A stretch of DNA of 64,000 nt from Aplidium turbinatum (lineage: Eukaryota; Chordata; Ascidiacea; Aplousobranchia; Polyclinidae), in assembly GCA_918807975.1 (NCBI GenBank), contig OU964921.1:44790498-44854497 (forward strand), in the 5' to 3' direction. Positions 44,928 to 56,072 of the stretch are shown in pieces; position 1 is the stretch's first letter; each line of letters begins with the position of its first letter. Made by a program: the position numbers and the translations under genes. The notes beneath the pieces were generated by a model. That model was not told the origin of the DNA and ran no database searches. It saw only the letters and a program-made list of their open reading frames with translations.

Positions 44928-45471
44928 TGTTCCAGACAATTTTCACCAAATCAAACGTCATATAAAAACCGTTATGGTCTACTTAACCTAGCTGGCATCT
45001 TACGTCATGGAAATTGCTAGAAAATGTCCAAATATTGCACCATCGGTCGTAAGACCTGATGAAATATTGCATCACTACCTTTGAACACCGGTTTGAATTG
45101 CGTGACAATGTCTTTCATTATTGCGTCACAGTTACTGTCTACGTGCATTTGAGATATCGCAAATTATTCTAGTCATTCGTAAAATTGTTTGTTGGAAGTC
45201 AGTCGCATATTTAACTGTTTGCTTAGTGCTTGCTAGCTGGACAAAGTTTCCGTCTTTTATCTAAGTAATCTGTTCTGTAGTGACAAGTTTTAGTGGTGTA
45301 CGGCGTTACATCCAATTTGGACAGCCAGGTGGCTAATTTTACAGAAATACAAATTTGAATAGACGTTTCGAAGGAGTGTTTCTTTTTCGGTCATTACATG
45401 CAGACGAACGGATTCGGGAATCTTACGTTACAATTTTCCCACGAAGAGATTATGGTTTACCGCTGTGACCA
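44928..45471 (+). repeat. 3' LTR of BEL/Pao element
   Basis: TG...CA termini, followed directly by the CTAAT target duplication and the rest of the Penelope-like element. Confidence 0.93.
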
Positions 45472-45853
45472 CTAATTGTTTTGTCCAATGCCTGTAGTCT
45501 ACACCTCACGTGATCTGTTTCCCACCGCATAGTTTACTCGCAATCATTCTCGTATCATTTGTTCAGTTTGTGCTTTCAGTCCAGAGTGTCGTTACAGTTA
45601 CAGTGCATAGTCAAATTTATCTTACGATTTTTCATTTTATGTATTGCAGATTTAATTCCTGATGAGGACACACGTACGTGTCGAAAACGTTTGAGTTTAT
45701 TTTATTTAATTATGTTATATTTTGTGTGAAATAAAGTATGCTAAACCCGCTAAAGTTACTATGTTTTATTTCTCTATGGTTCAATAAAGCAAACTCTCTA
45801 CCAAAGCTTTATCATTTATTAATTACCAAACAACCATGCTGGTTTCATCATCA

Positions 45854-45875
45854 GCGTCGATGGTGTAACGGTTAG
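45854..45875 (+). pseudogene. tRNA-Gly copy, 5' half, cut by a transposon
   Basis: GCGTCGATGGTGTAACGGTT plus AG is the acceptor and D arm. The gene continues at 55402 after the Academ-like insertion. The TAG at 45873-45875 is the duplicated target. Confidence 0.9.
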
Positions 45876-46035
45876 TAGACGAGTCAATATACGGAAAAAA
45901 GGCACCTAACCCCAAAAAAATTGATACAAAAGGTTTTTCAACGGATTCTGTTACCAATGGGCATACTAAATAACATACTAAAAGTCTACCAAAATCGGAC
46001 CCCCAGAAAGGGGTCATTTTCAAGGAAATGTACGG
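45876..46035 (+). repeat. Left TIR of outer Academ-like element
   Basis: It matches the complement of 55245-55401, apart from a short difference near the tip (ACGGAAAAAAGGCACCTAA on the left, AAGGTTGAA on the right) and single-base changes. Confidence 0.85.
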
Positions 46036-46369
46036 CATATTTCTAAATAATTTTGCGTATTGGGTAGATGGTGGTATTCAAGTTTTTATTGTTCTTGTGT
46101 TTGTGACATCATAATCACATGAATGCGTGCATAGTCGCATCACAATGCAAGCAAAGTTATCGTTGTTAAAGTCGAAAAGATTTATTCCACCAGCACTTAT
46201 AAAAGAAGTACCGGTACTAGGGACTCTGAGGGTCTGTTCAATACCAAGACTGATTGCCTTTTCTGCGGAAATAATGTTCATGATGGAAGTGAAGACTATA
46301 GTTATGTGAAAACTGATATCTTCGCGAAGGCAATATTAGTCCGGTTGCCAAATCCACTTTTTTGGCTGA

Positions 46370-46840
46370 ACCTGGAAATTTTATGCTAAGTTTTTTTTTT
46401 TATTGATTTTGGTAGCCTAGGGTCTACTCTTTCAGAATCTGCCGGGTGCACTCCGAGCATCCTTGAGCGTTTTGAGAAATTCAAGATGGCGTCCAAAATG
46501 GCCGCCGTTTCAGATAACTCCCTATAACTCAGTTAGTATTTGACCTAGGATGATAATTTTGGTGTCTAACCATATGTTTTGAGGGGCAAGGAATCCATTG
46601 AAACTATTTATTTGACTTGTTGGGGATTGCATCATGTAGAAATGCAATAATGCCGCCAATAGGGCTGCCATATTACAAAATTCAAACAAAAACAAACAAA
46701 TTCACTTGTATTTGGTCTAGAATGATAATTTTGGTGTCTATTCATATGTTTCGTGGACAAGGAATCCATTTCAAGGATTAAAACAGTTGCATATGAATTA
46801 CATCACAGCAAAATCCAAAATGGCTGCTGATGTATTTGCC
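46370..46840 (+). repeat. Left inverted arm of inner element
   Basis: It contains two tandem-like versions of GATAATTTTGGTGTCTA.CCATATGTTT followed by AAGGAATCCATT. This internal duplication is present in both arms. Confidence 0.9.
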
Positions 46841-47309
46841 GAACACTTGACCTACTGTAAATTTCTTAATCTCGAACTCCCACTATGCTACGTAATCACT
46901 TTGCTTTCTGACTGACAAGCGCGAACTTGCGTCTCAGCAGGCTTGTAAGAAAGATCGATACAGTGTTCTCTCTTTCGAAGCAGCAGTGCTTGTTCTAATT
47001 CAAGGTTCTAGTTATAAGCAGTCAGACTGTCAGAGAAGTAAAATGAAAACTTTGTGAATATTTAGTTAGGATGAATGATGATTATGCTTACTTCTGTTTG
47101 TTTTTCAATTTAAGAACGTTAGTTACTGTACAGTATAGTGAATTTCTCAAGAGAGAATTACTCAAGCTTAGGCCACTAACGGTACGTACGAACCTTCTTT
47201 GTTGTGTATTTGTGGTGCTTCGATCATACATTTGTGACTATAACTCCGCGTATCGTTAATGCAGATTCAATTTCGAAACTATCGAGATCAATTCGGAGAC
47301 TCTTGGGCT

Positions 47310-50300
47310 ATGACGGACCATATTCGGTAAATACCCTGTATGCATTCCCACTTTCGTGTTAATTATTCGTGATGGAATCGTACCTGAGTGCCTTTATTTA
47401 TTTATTTTAGAAAACCGTCCTCCAGCACGAGGTTAGAATTGGAGGAGAGAAAATGCGTCTTCAATTGGAAATTCAGCTGTGACGACAAATCAGAAAGACT
47501 TACTGAGGCAGGCTCTGCCAGAATTCAGAACATTATTAGATGTAGCAGGATCTACGATGACGATGTACACATTTCGCTGCAGGAAAAACTTGAGAATAAT
47601 GCTAACTTAACCATTGACTGCCATAAAAGCTGTGTTTCTAGTTACACATCCACTCATCATGTTAAAGGGTTTAATAAGCGAAAACATTCCCAAGAACCAT
47701 CATCCTATATTCCCCCAAAGACAAGGCGACAATCGTCCGCTTGTGGAAAGTTTGATCTCCTTCAGGACTGTTTGTTTTGTGGAGAAAAATGTGAACTCCA
47801 GAAAGACAGTAAGAATCCATCACGTTGGAGAATTGCTTATAAATTCAGACAAATACTCAGTCCAGATAGAAAGACGACCCTGAAGAAATCGATCTTAGAG
47901 ACATGTGTTGTTCGAAATGATTACTTGGCTGAACAAGTTAGACTCCGCATTCATGGGATTGTGGGTGATCTCCATGCTGCTGAAGCAAGATACCACACAG
48001 ACTGTCGAATAAGCTTTCTGTCTCTCGATCACGTAACAATTGCAGCAGCTAAGTCAGATAAACTTGAACAAGATGATCCTGCCATGGAACACGTCATTGG
48101 TGTGATGAAGAAAGATCAGTCACAACTTTGGAATTCGATTGACCTGTACAAACTATACACGGAAAATGGGGGCAAAATTCAGTCGCGGAAAACGCTGCTA
48201 GGAAAATTGTCAGATTTCTTCGGTGATGATCTTATTGTGTTGCATTCAGCAGGTTTAGCAAACATTGTTTGTTTCCGTTGTCGGGCGGCAAAATCCCTAA
48301 GACTAATAGATGAGGATGACGATGATACTGATGTGATCTTGAATAGAATTGCGAAAAAGGTTAGAAGTGAAGTCAAAGGCATTCACTTGGATAAAAACCA
48401 TTACTCAACAACAATTAATAAGGACATTGCAATGAACGAAGTAAGTGAAACATTGATGACATTACTAGGACTTGTATCCGCAAAACTAGAAAGGACTTTC
48501 CCAGCCATAATGATGGGATCAATCTTGACTGGGGCTGTCAAGAACAACCCAACGGCTCTGCAGATAACACTAGGTTCAAAATTGGGCAGATCAAAAAATA
48601 TCATCACAACCATGCAGTCATTCGGTGTGACATGTTCTTATGACGAGGTATTACGCTTCAAGCGTTCAGCTGCGAAAGCTGCAACAATGGAACGATCCTG
48701 TCTTGGCATATCTGATGCATCAGAAGGTTTAGTACAAGTAGTTGTCGATAATTTTGATGCTGAAATCTCGTCGCAAAATGGAAAACTTTCCACCCACTCG
48801 TTAGCTGTTCTGGTTACACAACCTGAATCACCATCTGATGCTGATCGATGCCATAGAGAGACAATCCCACGAATTTCAAAGGAGGAGATGTCGGAGCCAA
48901 TACAATATGATGTCACCATACAGAGATACAATGGTCCCAGGAAACCAAAAATGCCCGAGAGTGCTGCTGTTAGAACAGTTCTCTCACTCAAGTTACTTGC
49001 GCAACAGGCTACTCTAAAACAAAGAGCGGACGAAACTGACTTTGCCTTCTTTCAGGATGTTCAGAAACAGAATTGTCCCGAGTACAATGGCTATAACACA
49101 GCTCTTACACGCAATCAAGGCCAAACAGAACAACCTAAGACTAAGACGGCATACCTGCCTTTGATTGATCTTGTGCCATCCCACCCAGATACAATAATGA
49201 CAGCAATGGTGGAAGCTCAAAAGGTGACACATAATGCTGACCAAAAGTTTGTGGTATTTACCTGTGACTTACAACTATATAAAGTTGCATTACATGTGAA
49301 GTGGGCTTACCCAGAAAGGTTTTCAGATGTCATCCCGCGCTTGGGTGGTATGCACTTGTTGATGAGTTTCATAGGCTGCATCGGGACTCTGATGGAAAAC
49401 AGTGGACTGGAGGAAGTTCTGAGAGATGTGTTTGGAGGAGTCGCAAAAATGTTGACTGGAAAGAAATTTCCGCAGAACGTTCGAGCATTGAGAATGCTGG
49501 CTGAGGAAGTTCTTCGAGGAGTACTTGATTGCAATACACTTGAGTCAAAGGAGGATTACGTGGAGGTCTTGGAGAACATAGCCAAAAGGAGTAAGACTGC
49601 CAAATTGTGGGTGGACATGTTAATCAAACCAGTGTTCCTTATCATGAGATTTGTCCGAGCTGAGCGGGAAGCTGATTGGCTGTTGCATCTTGAGGCATGC
49701 AAACAAATGCTTCCCTATTTCTTTGCCGCTGGTCATGTGCATTATGCAAGGTATGGGATGTGCTACCTAAGGGCAATGGAAGCCCTCCCAGAAGAGGTAC
49801 TAGTCCGGTTCATGAAAGGGGAGCATGTGATGAGGCACCAGCGCGGACTATGGAATGGCCTGTGGAGTGATATGTTTATAGAAACTACTTTCATGAGATA
49901 TGGCCATGCCCCAAATGGCATCATAGGAATAACCTTGAAGCCGGATACGCTCAAGATCTGGGCATTGAGTCTTCATACATGTAGTACTGTGGAGGCTGCT
50001 CTGGGCGAAATGCTTGGAGATTCTGGAGACCAGGGAAGTGGACATAAGGAAGAAAAGAAGGCACGGATAGAGAATGACAACAAGGACCGACAAGCCATAA
50101 AGACAAAGCTTCAAAAATGTATGGATCCACTTGATCCCGAGAAACATCCAGAGGATCTAGTGAACATTGCAACAGGTCAACATGGAACCCCGGCAGTGAA
50201 TGTGCAGGAGGCTGTGCAGAAAGGATTCAAACAGATGTGCGAATTCGGAGAGAATTTACCTGATGGCTTACATGACACAATTCACAAGACCGTGACTACC

Positions 50301-51824
50301 ATGGTGACTACAAAGAAACATGTGGATGTGGGAGGTAGTAAAGTGTACGACATGAATGTCATCTACTCCAGGGTCATAGGCCAACAGGCTAGTGGGCGTG
50401 ATGTTAACATAAAAGATGTCCTATCCTACGAAGTGGCTCCAGTACCAACGTCTATGTTTGACCCCACAGGAGAAATGAGAGCTGCAACATCAAAATCTTC
50501 CTTAAAGCGACAACTTCAGGTTGAGGTATCTGCTCGGACAACAGCAAGTGACACTTCAGTAGTTGTGATTGATGGTTCAGCCCTACTCTGGGTGATTCCT
50601 TGGCCTGCAGAGGGCACCACTACAGACTACGTAAACAACTTGAAGCATGCCATTGCCAAGAGACTAAAAGTTGGGGACGTTCACCTAGTGTTCGATCGGT
50701 ACTACGATTACAGTACTAAGAGTGTCACCAGAAGTGCTAGGGCCACTGGAGTTAGCCGAGTCCACGAGCTGCAGTTGAACACCAAGTTACCACCTCAAAA
50801 GACTGTATTGACGGTGACCGAAAACAAGAAGCAGTTGATAAACCTGATTGTTAAACTTCTGATTGAAGACGAGTCATTCCATGAATACACCCAAAGTCAC
50901 AAGTTGATAGTGATTGGTGAGGACGTTGCCCCATTGGAGATCAGCCATGGTGGTGTAGTGATCAGGAGAGCGGACCTTTCAACTAGTCATGAGGAAGCGG
51001 ACAATATCATTGTCCAACAGGTGATGCTGTCTGCTCGAAATAATGAAGAGAGTGGTATAACTGTGATATCCGATGACACTGACGTTTTCATTCTCTTGCT
51101 TCATTATTATCACGCTGGAAGCATGAAAAATCGTATCACCATGGAATCACCAATTAAGGAACGCACAGTCATTGACATAGGAAAAACCGTAGAGAAGCAT
51201 GTTTCTTTTGTGAATGAACTCCTGCCAGCCCATGCTCTTACTGGGTGTGATACGGTAGCATGCTGCTATGGGGTTGGCAAAGGTACTGCATTGAAGGTTC
51301 TGAAAGATGGTCACTCACTGTCACTTTTAGGGGTCATTGATTCTCCCATAGAATCAGTGATTGCGCAGGCAACCACATTCATGTCAGCCTGTTACGGCCA
51401 ATACACTACGAGTAAATCAATGTCCGAAACACGCTGGAGGGTATGGGCATCCAAAACGGGTCGGGCCTCCGTGGTACCACCAAAACTTTGTTCCCTTCCT
51501 CCTACAAGTGAGGCCTTTAAAGAGAATGTAAGAAGGGCCCATCACCAAGCCATTGTGTGGCGTTCACTGGAAGACAGAAATCCGCCTGAACTTGATGTAG
51601 AAATGTACGGATGGGTGAAAAACTCGAAACTTAAAACGCTACAACCGGTTCTCCTTCCCGCAAATGTTGAACTCGCCCCAGAAACTGTCATGCGCATGAT
51701 CAGATGTGGATGCAAGAGTGACAACCCCTGCAAAACGCTTTCTTGCAGCTGCACAAGGGATGGTTTGAAATGTACAATATTCTGTGCTTGTTATGCTGCA
51801 GGTTGCAGCCAGACTCTTACTTAG
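47310..51824 (+). CDS. Academ-like transposase: DDE-like core, FEN1/XPG-like nuclease and CXC domain
   Basis: The open frame from about 47411 to 51824 has no stop. The likely start is ATG 47310 (MTDHIR) with an 84-base intron (donor GGTAAATA at 47326, acceptor TTTATTTTAG ending 47410) that keeps the frame: CG+A gives Arg, then KPSSSTRLE. Approximate residues: 20-130 and 145-175 are Cys/His-rich zinc-finger-like parts. A DDE-like core has VVVDNFDAE (about 450), FTCDLQLYK (about 625) with GGMHLLMSFIG, and MFIETTF (about 830). A PIN/FEN1-like domain follows at about 1055-1330 with VVVIDGSALL, LVFDRYYD, HEEADNI, SDDTDVFILL and LTGCDTVACCYGVGKGTAL (helix-turn-helix). The CXC domain at about 1435-1475 has CGC..D.PCKTLSCSC and CTIFCACYAAGC. 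Catalytic acids look intact. It presumably cuts and moves its own element. Domain roles are from known families; the assignment to Academ is inferred. Confidence 0.82.
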
Positions 51825-52029
51825 CGTTTTAATCAATTGGACAACGTCACAGATTTGTGGACTAGGTGACTTAATGATGAGATGATAACAACAACTGACT
51901 GTCCTGTGACTGTGAGAGAGGCTTGTACATTACCAATAAATGGTAACATTTGTGATAACTAATGGTGACATTTGTGAGTGATGTTAGATGGTATTTCACA
52001 AGCAAAGTCGCAGAAATAATGATTTTCTG

Positions 52030-52510
52030 TAAGTATTTCGCAAATATATCAGCAGCCATTTTGGATTTTACTGTGATGTAATTCATATGCAACTGTTTTA
52101 ATCCTTGAAATGGATTCCTTGTCCACGAAACATATGGATAGACACCAAAATTATCATTCTAGACCAAATACAAGTGAATTTGTTTGTTTTTGTTTGAATT
52201 TTGTAATATGGCAGCCCTATTGGCGGCATTATTGCATTTCTACATGATGCAATCCCCAACAAGTCAAATAAATAGTTTCAATGGATTCCTTGCCCCTCAA
52301 AACATATGGTTAGACACCAAAATTATCATCCTAGGTCAAATACTAACTGAGTTATAGGGAGTTATCTGAAACGGCGGCCATTTTGGACGCCATCTTGAAT
52401 TTCTCAAAACGCTCAAGGATGCTCGGAGTGCACCCGGCAGATTTTGAAAGAGTAGACCCTAGGCTACCAAAATCAATAAAAAAAAAAACTTAGCATAAAA
52501 TTTCCAGGTT
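52030..52510 (+). repeat. Right inverted arm of inner element
   Basis: It is the near-exact complement of 46370-46840, including the poly-A/poly-T tract near the outer edge. Confidence 0.9.
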
Positions 52511-52536
52511 CAGTCATACTTCTGCCGGACTAATAT

Positions 52537-54451
52537 TGGATTGCAGTGAAAACCGCCATGATGAGTGGTCTTTGAAAGTCAAAGGTAGAATTGAATACTA
52601 TTGTGGTGATCTACATGCTGCAGACTGCGTATATCACAAAGTATGTAGCAGCCATTTCAGGTGTAGCCGTGATGTCCCCTTGCAGTTTCAGACTGATCGC
52701 GATTCAAAGCGTAGGAAAGCTGGAAGGCCAAAGAATGAGGATCAAGAGCAAGCCTTCACAAAGATGTGTGCGTACCTAGCCATGAATGATGAAGAACAGC
52801 TGACTGTTTCTGATCTAAGGTGTAAAATGAAAGAGTATTTATCTGAGGACGGTTCCCTCCCTTATGGCAATCAATACCTAAAAAGTCACCTGAAGAAACG
52901 GTATGGAAACTCCATAATTATTGCAGAAGGAAAAGGTTTAGAGGACATAGTGACGCTGAGAGAGAAATCGGGAAGCATCCTCAGGTCATACTTCGCAAGC
53001 ACAAACCAAGAAGGTGATGAAGAGTCACAGAAGAGAGCATTACTTGAAGCAGCTGCCAGGCTCATAAAGAGTGACATCAAGACAAATGTGCCATCCGTTA
53101 ACGACCAGTACCCGACTACAGAGACAGCCTTTCAGTGCAACTGCACCATCTAAATCGATCGCGGTTTCTTTTGGATAGCTTGTGTCAGATGGGGTTCTGC
53201 TCTTCGTATGGCGAAATGCAGAGGTTTGAAATGAATGCCGCAAGTTGTTCTGCACCAAACATGCTTGGTCAGGATATTGATGTGTTGGACAACAACTTGC
53301 TATTCGCAGCAGACAATGTAGATCATAACATTCTCACAATTGATGGGAAAGGAACGTTTCACGGGATGGGCATGATAGCCGCCTTGACACCAGGACAGGA
53401 AACAGGCCAGATTATCCCAAGGCACGAAACGTTAAAACTGAACATTGTAGAGACGTCCAAGGTTGCGATAATTGAGCATCGTTTTGCAAAACATATTCGA
53501 CAAGACATCACATTTAGAGAACTTCCGATTCTCACTGCATGTGCCAACATGGTTGATCTGCTTTGGGAGTTGTCATTCAACTTCAAGCAGGCCACGCCAG
53601 GATGGCAGGGGATGATGCACATTATTTATCAGGGAAAGGAACACCCAGGCCAGTCTTTAGTAAGGTATCTGCCAATGATAGACATGTACTCCGGGGACAA
53701 GACAGTATAAGGGCCTTTATTTCAGGTCAGACAAGTCCAAAGCTGATGGCAGTACCAAAGTATACAACATCAACCGTTTGAAAAAAATCTTTGGACATGA
53801 CATGTGTTCTGAGTTGATATTTATCCATGCCATGACTGGTTGTGACACTACGTCTCGGATATTCGGTGCTTGCAAAAAGACTGCTTTTCGGAAACTTGTG
53901 CATGGAGATCCTGTTCTTCGGTCTTGTGCTAAAGCATTCACTGCCCCAAACCAGACCACAGAGATAATCGATGACCTTGGGTGCCAAGTTTCAAGTTTCA
54001 ATAAGTAATGGCTGTCTTCTTTGATGGCCAGAGCACAGATTCCCTTGCGACAATGCGATACACCACCTTCAGCAAGAAAGTTGTCTCTGCTTCATCATTT
54101 GTAACGCCCGAGAGTCTGCCACCAACTGAATCTGCTACCCAATTTCACTGTCGTCGAGTTTACTACCAGATAATGGTCTGGATGGGAAAAGCAGAGAGTA
54201 TGGATGTCATGAATTGGGGGTGGAACCTGCAAAAGAATCGGCTCATCCCACTTATGTCAAAAATGAAGGCTGCTCCAGACAGTCTCTTGAAGGTCATTCA
54301 TTGCAACTGCTCCACTGCCTGTAAGACACTCCGCTGCTCCTGTAGAGGATACGGACTACCATGTACCGCTGCATGTGGACCATGCAAACTGCAAGAATGT
54401 GACAATCCACATAACAAGTTTCTTCTAGACGAGTCGGAAGATGATGAATAG
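52537..54451 (+). pseudogene. Second Academ-like transposase, decayed (outer element)
   Basis: Collinear pieces in at least three frames. 52537-53153 has GRIEYYCGDLHAADCVYHKV, parallel to GIVGDLHAAEARYHTD of the inner protein. 53135-53710 has LFAADNVDHNILTIDGKGTF, the DDE-core strand, and MVDLLWELSFNFKQ. 53778-54008 has HAMTGCDTTSRIFGACKKTA, the FEN1-like helix region. 54008-54451 has VIHCNCSTACKTLRCSC and CTAACGPCKLQEC, the CXC domain. The segments for the second DDE acid and most of the PIN acids are missing, so it is a deletion derivative and not active. It is related to, but clearly diverged from, the inner protein. Confidence 0.82.
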
Positions 54452-55244
54452 AGACAGCCGTAGGCAATAAGACAACAAACCGGTAGATCACCCTGGTTTA
54501 CGATTTACCTTTGTAGCCTACTGTTGTAATTCCGATGATTTTCTGAATGTGTCTGTGTCCAGACTTTAATGGTACGCCATTCTTTAGAACAGATTAATCC
54601 CCTGTATTCATCTGCTGTAGGAGGCCAAGTATGAGCCTCCTGTTGGTTGCAGTTTTTCTTAGATGCCTGTATTGATAGTACCTGTTATGCCGCATGTAAT
54701 ATGCTGTTATGATAATTCCATCTTATTAGGGGAGATTGGGGATACTACGGACGGATTTTCGAGTGTTTTGTTTTCGAATAAACGTTTTATTTTAAAGTTT
54801 ACTGGAAACCGTTTTGCACCAATACATATGGAATTTAATCAGATGAAAAGTGAGGAGTTGTCTCTGAAAATTTTACCACTATTCGGCTTATCAAGCTGCC
54901 AAAAGTATAGAAACTGGAATGTTGGAAAGCCACTTTTCTCAAGCTTGTGTTACATAATGGAAGTCAAGATGATTTTGTTTGCGGTTTATCTCAAGCCTCA
55001 AGTGAATTTGCTAATATCGTGCTCTGCTCTGTCTGATGTTGGCCTATCGCTGCGTCCGAAATGTCCCCGGGTTCCTCCAGGTCGTATATTATATACAAAT
55101 CATACGTATCTCAGTAGATAATCAGTCTATCGTAATTTAACCTACTTAATTCGATTGATTGACCCCGAAAACCTAGGGATAGACACCTAAACCGCCTTTC
55201 TAGCTTAAATAGCAATTGAGATATAGGCAATATAACATCTCGGC
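54452..55244 (+). other. 3' part of outer element, frame of unknown meaning
   Basis: An open frame at 54663-55121 (no plausible start; residues such as FSNKRFILKFTGNRF) matches nothing I know. It may be 3' UTR. No second gene is supported. Confidence 0.4.
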
Positions 55245-55401
55245 GGCCATCTTGGACGCCATCTTGAAAATGACCCCTTTCTGGAGGTCCGATTTTGGTA
55301 GACTTTTAGTATGTTATTTAGTAGGCCCATAGGTAACAGAATCCCTTGAAAAACCTTTTGTATCAATTTTTTTGGGGTTCAACCTTATATTGACTCGTCT
55401 A
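55245..55401 (+). repeat. Right TIR of outer Academ-like element
   Basis: It is the complement of 45876-46035. Just inside lies GGCGGCCATCTTGGACGCCA, a segment also found in the TIRs of the inner element, which links the two families. Confidence 0.85.
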
Positions 55402-55453
55402 TAGCATTGGTGCCTTCCAAGCACTAGTTCCGGGTTCGACTCCCGGTCGACGC
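55402..55453 (+). pseudogene. tRNA-Gly copy, 3' half
   Basis: TAGCATTGGTGCCTTCCAAG continues the gene cut at 45875 and ends in a perfect TCGACGC acceptor arm. Its separation from the A box should silence it. Confidence 0.9.
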
Positions 55454-55524
55454 AATAATTTAGTTATTATTTTATTTGTTCTGCATTTATTAATTACTAA
55501 ACAACCATGCTGGTGTCATCATCA

Positions 55525-56072
55525 GCGTCGATGGTGTAACGGTTAGCATTGGAGCCTTCCAAGGAATAATTTTCGGTTCGACGCAGTGTCGTAGTTGTTA
55601 TTTTTTTTATGAAATCAAGGAAGACCAGTAGAAACATTCATGTGAAGGGTTTGATCGCTGACAAAGCACAGCATGAAAGAGCTACAAGAGTTGGCTGAAA
55701 ATTTCCAATTATGGGGACTTTTTATTAACTCTATTTTACACCTCTTGTTCAGAAAACGGTAGAAGCGACAAAACGCGGACGTTATAACGTGCGTGATACT
55801 AAAGCAGGAAAATCAGTTTAAAATGTGGCACGGTCGCAACACTTTAATAGAATTTTTTTAAATTAAAAAAAAAAAAAATAATTACTAAACATTCAAACAA
55901 CCATGCTGGTATCATCATCTGCGTCGATGGTGTAACGGTAGGCCAAGCACTGGTGCCTTTCAAGCACTAGATCCGGGTTCGACTCCCGGTCGTCGCACTA
56001 TTGTAGTTATTTTGAAATGTTTAGCATTGATGCCTTTCATGCACTAGTTGCGGGTTCGATTCCTGGACGACG
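55525..56072 (+). pseudogene. Degenerate tRNA-Gly copies at the right edge of the array
   Basis: At 55525 a copy loses its T arm after CCTTCCAAGGAATAATTTTC. At 55921 a copy has an extra GGCCAAGCAC stretch before the anticodon arm and a CTTTCAA loop (TTC instead of TCC), but a perfect B box. At about 56021 only the 3' half remains, ending GGACGACGA. Spacers here no longer match the array, so this is its worn end. Confidence 0.8.

Larger units (their letters stand above)
37276..45471 (+). mobile_element. BEL/Pao LTR retrotransposon, near-whole fossil
   Basis: Two 544 bp LTRs (37276-37819, 44928-45471) begin TG and end CA. A 5 bp target duplication CTAAT lies at 37271-37275 and 45472-45476. The LTRs differ at about 6 positions (about 1%), so the insertion is young. 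The internal region holds gag, protease, RT, RNase H and integrase in BEL/Pao order and appears to have about one break. It is inserted in the Penelope-like element at 35594-45812. Confidence 0.93.
35594..45812 (+). mobile_element. Penelope-like element (family A) in the array, host of a BEL/Pao element
   Basis: A 13 bp duplication of array spacer, CATTTATTAATTA, lies at 35581-35593 and 45813-45825. An inverted partial terminal repeat at 35594-35790 and a direct one at 45590-45812 frame the coding part, as is usual in Penelope-like elements. The coding part is a RT (about 35830-36930) followed by a GIY-YIG endonuclease (about 36960-37270). The BEL/Pao element at 37276-45471 sits just after the endonuclease. 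Without it the element is about 2 kb and 5'-truncated, with several breaks. Confidence 0.88.
46337..52532 (+). mobile_element. Academ-like DNA transposon (inner), 6.2 kb, apparently complete
   Basis: The ends TAGTCCGG and CCGGACTA have the 4 bp target ATAT at 46333-46336 and 52533-52536 (2 or 6 bp are equally readable because the site is AT-rich). Apart from a short unpaired stretch at the tips, the inverted arms match for about 470 bp (46370-46840 against 52030-52510) with very few differences. One long transposase gene lies between them. It is inserted in the coding sequence of the outer element: AKAI before and LDCSENRHD after are contiguous once it is removed. Confidence 0.88.
45876..55401 (+). 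mobile_element. Academ-like DNA transposon (outer), 9.5 kb with nested element
   Basis: Inverted repeats of about 150 bp begin TAGACGAGTCAATATA. A 3 bp target TAG lies at 45873-45875 and 55402-55404, inside a tRNA-Gly gene. Without the nested element it is about 3.3 kb. It encodes a decayed transposase: an N-terminal DCLFCGNNVHDGSED piece near 46230-46290, then 52537-54451. The 3-4 bp target, TIRs starting TAG and the encoded domain set support Academ. The superfamily call is from memory of the family and not from a search. Confidence 0.8.

Noticed and set aside
54663-55121. Possible second gene in the outer Academ-like element
   Set aside because: It has no recognisable domain and no convincing start, and much of it sits close to the TIR. 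It is probably non-coding.
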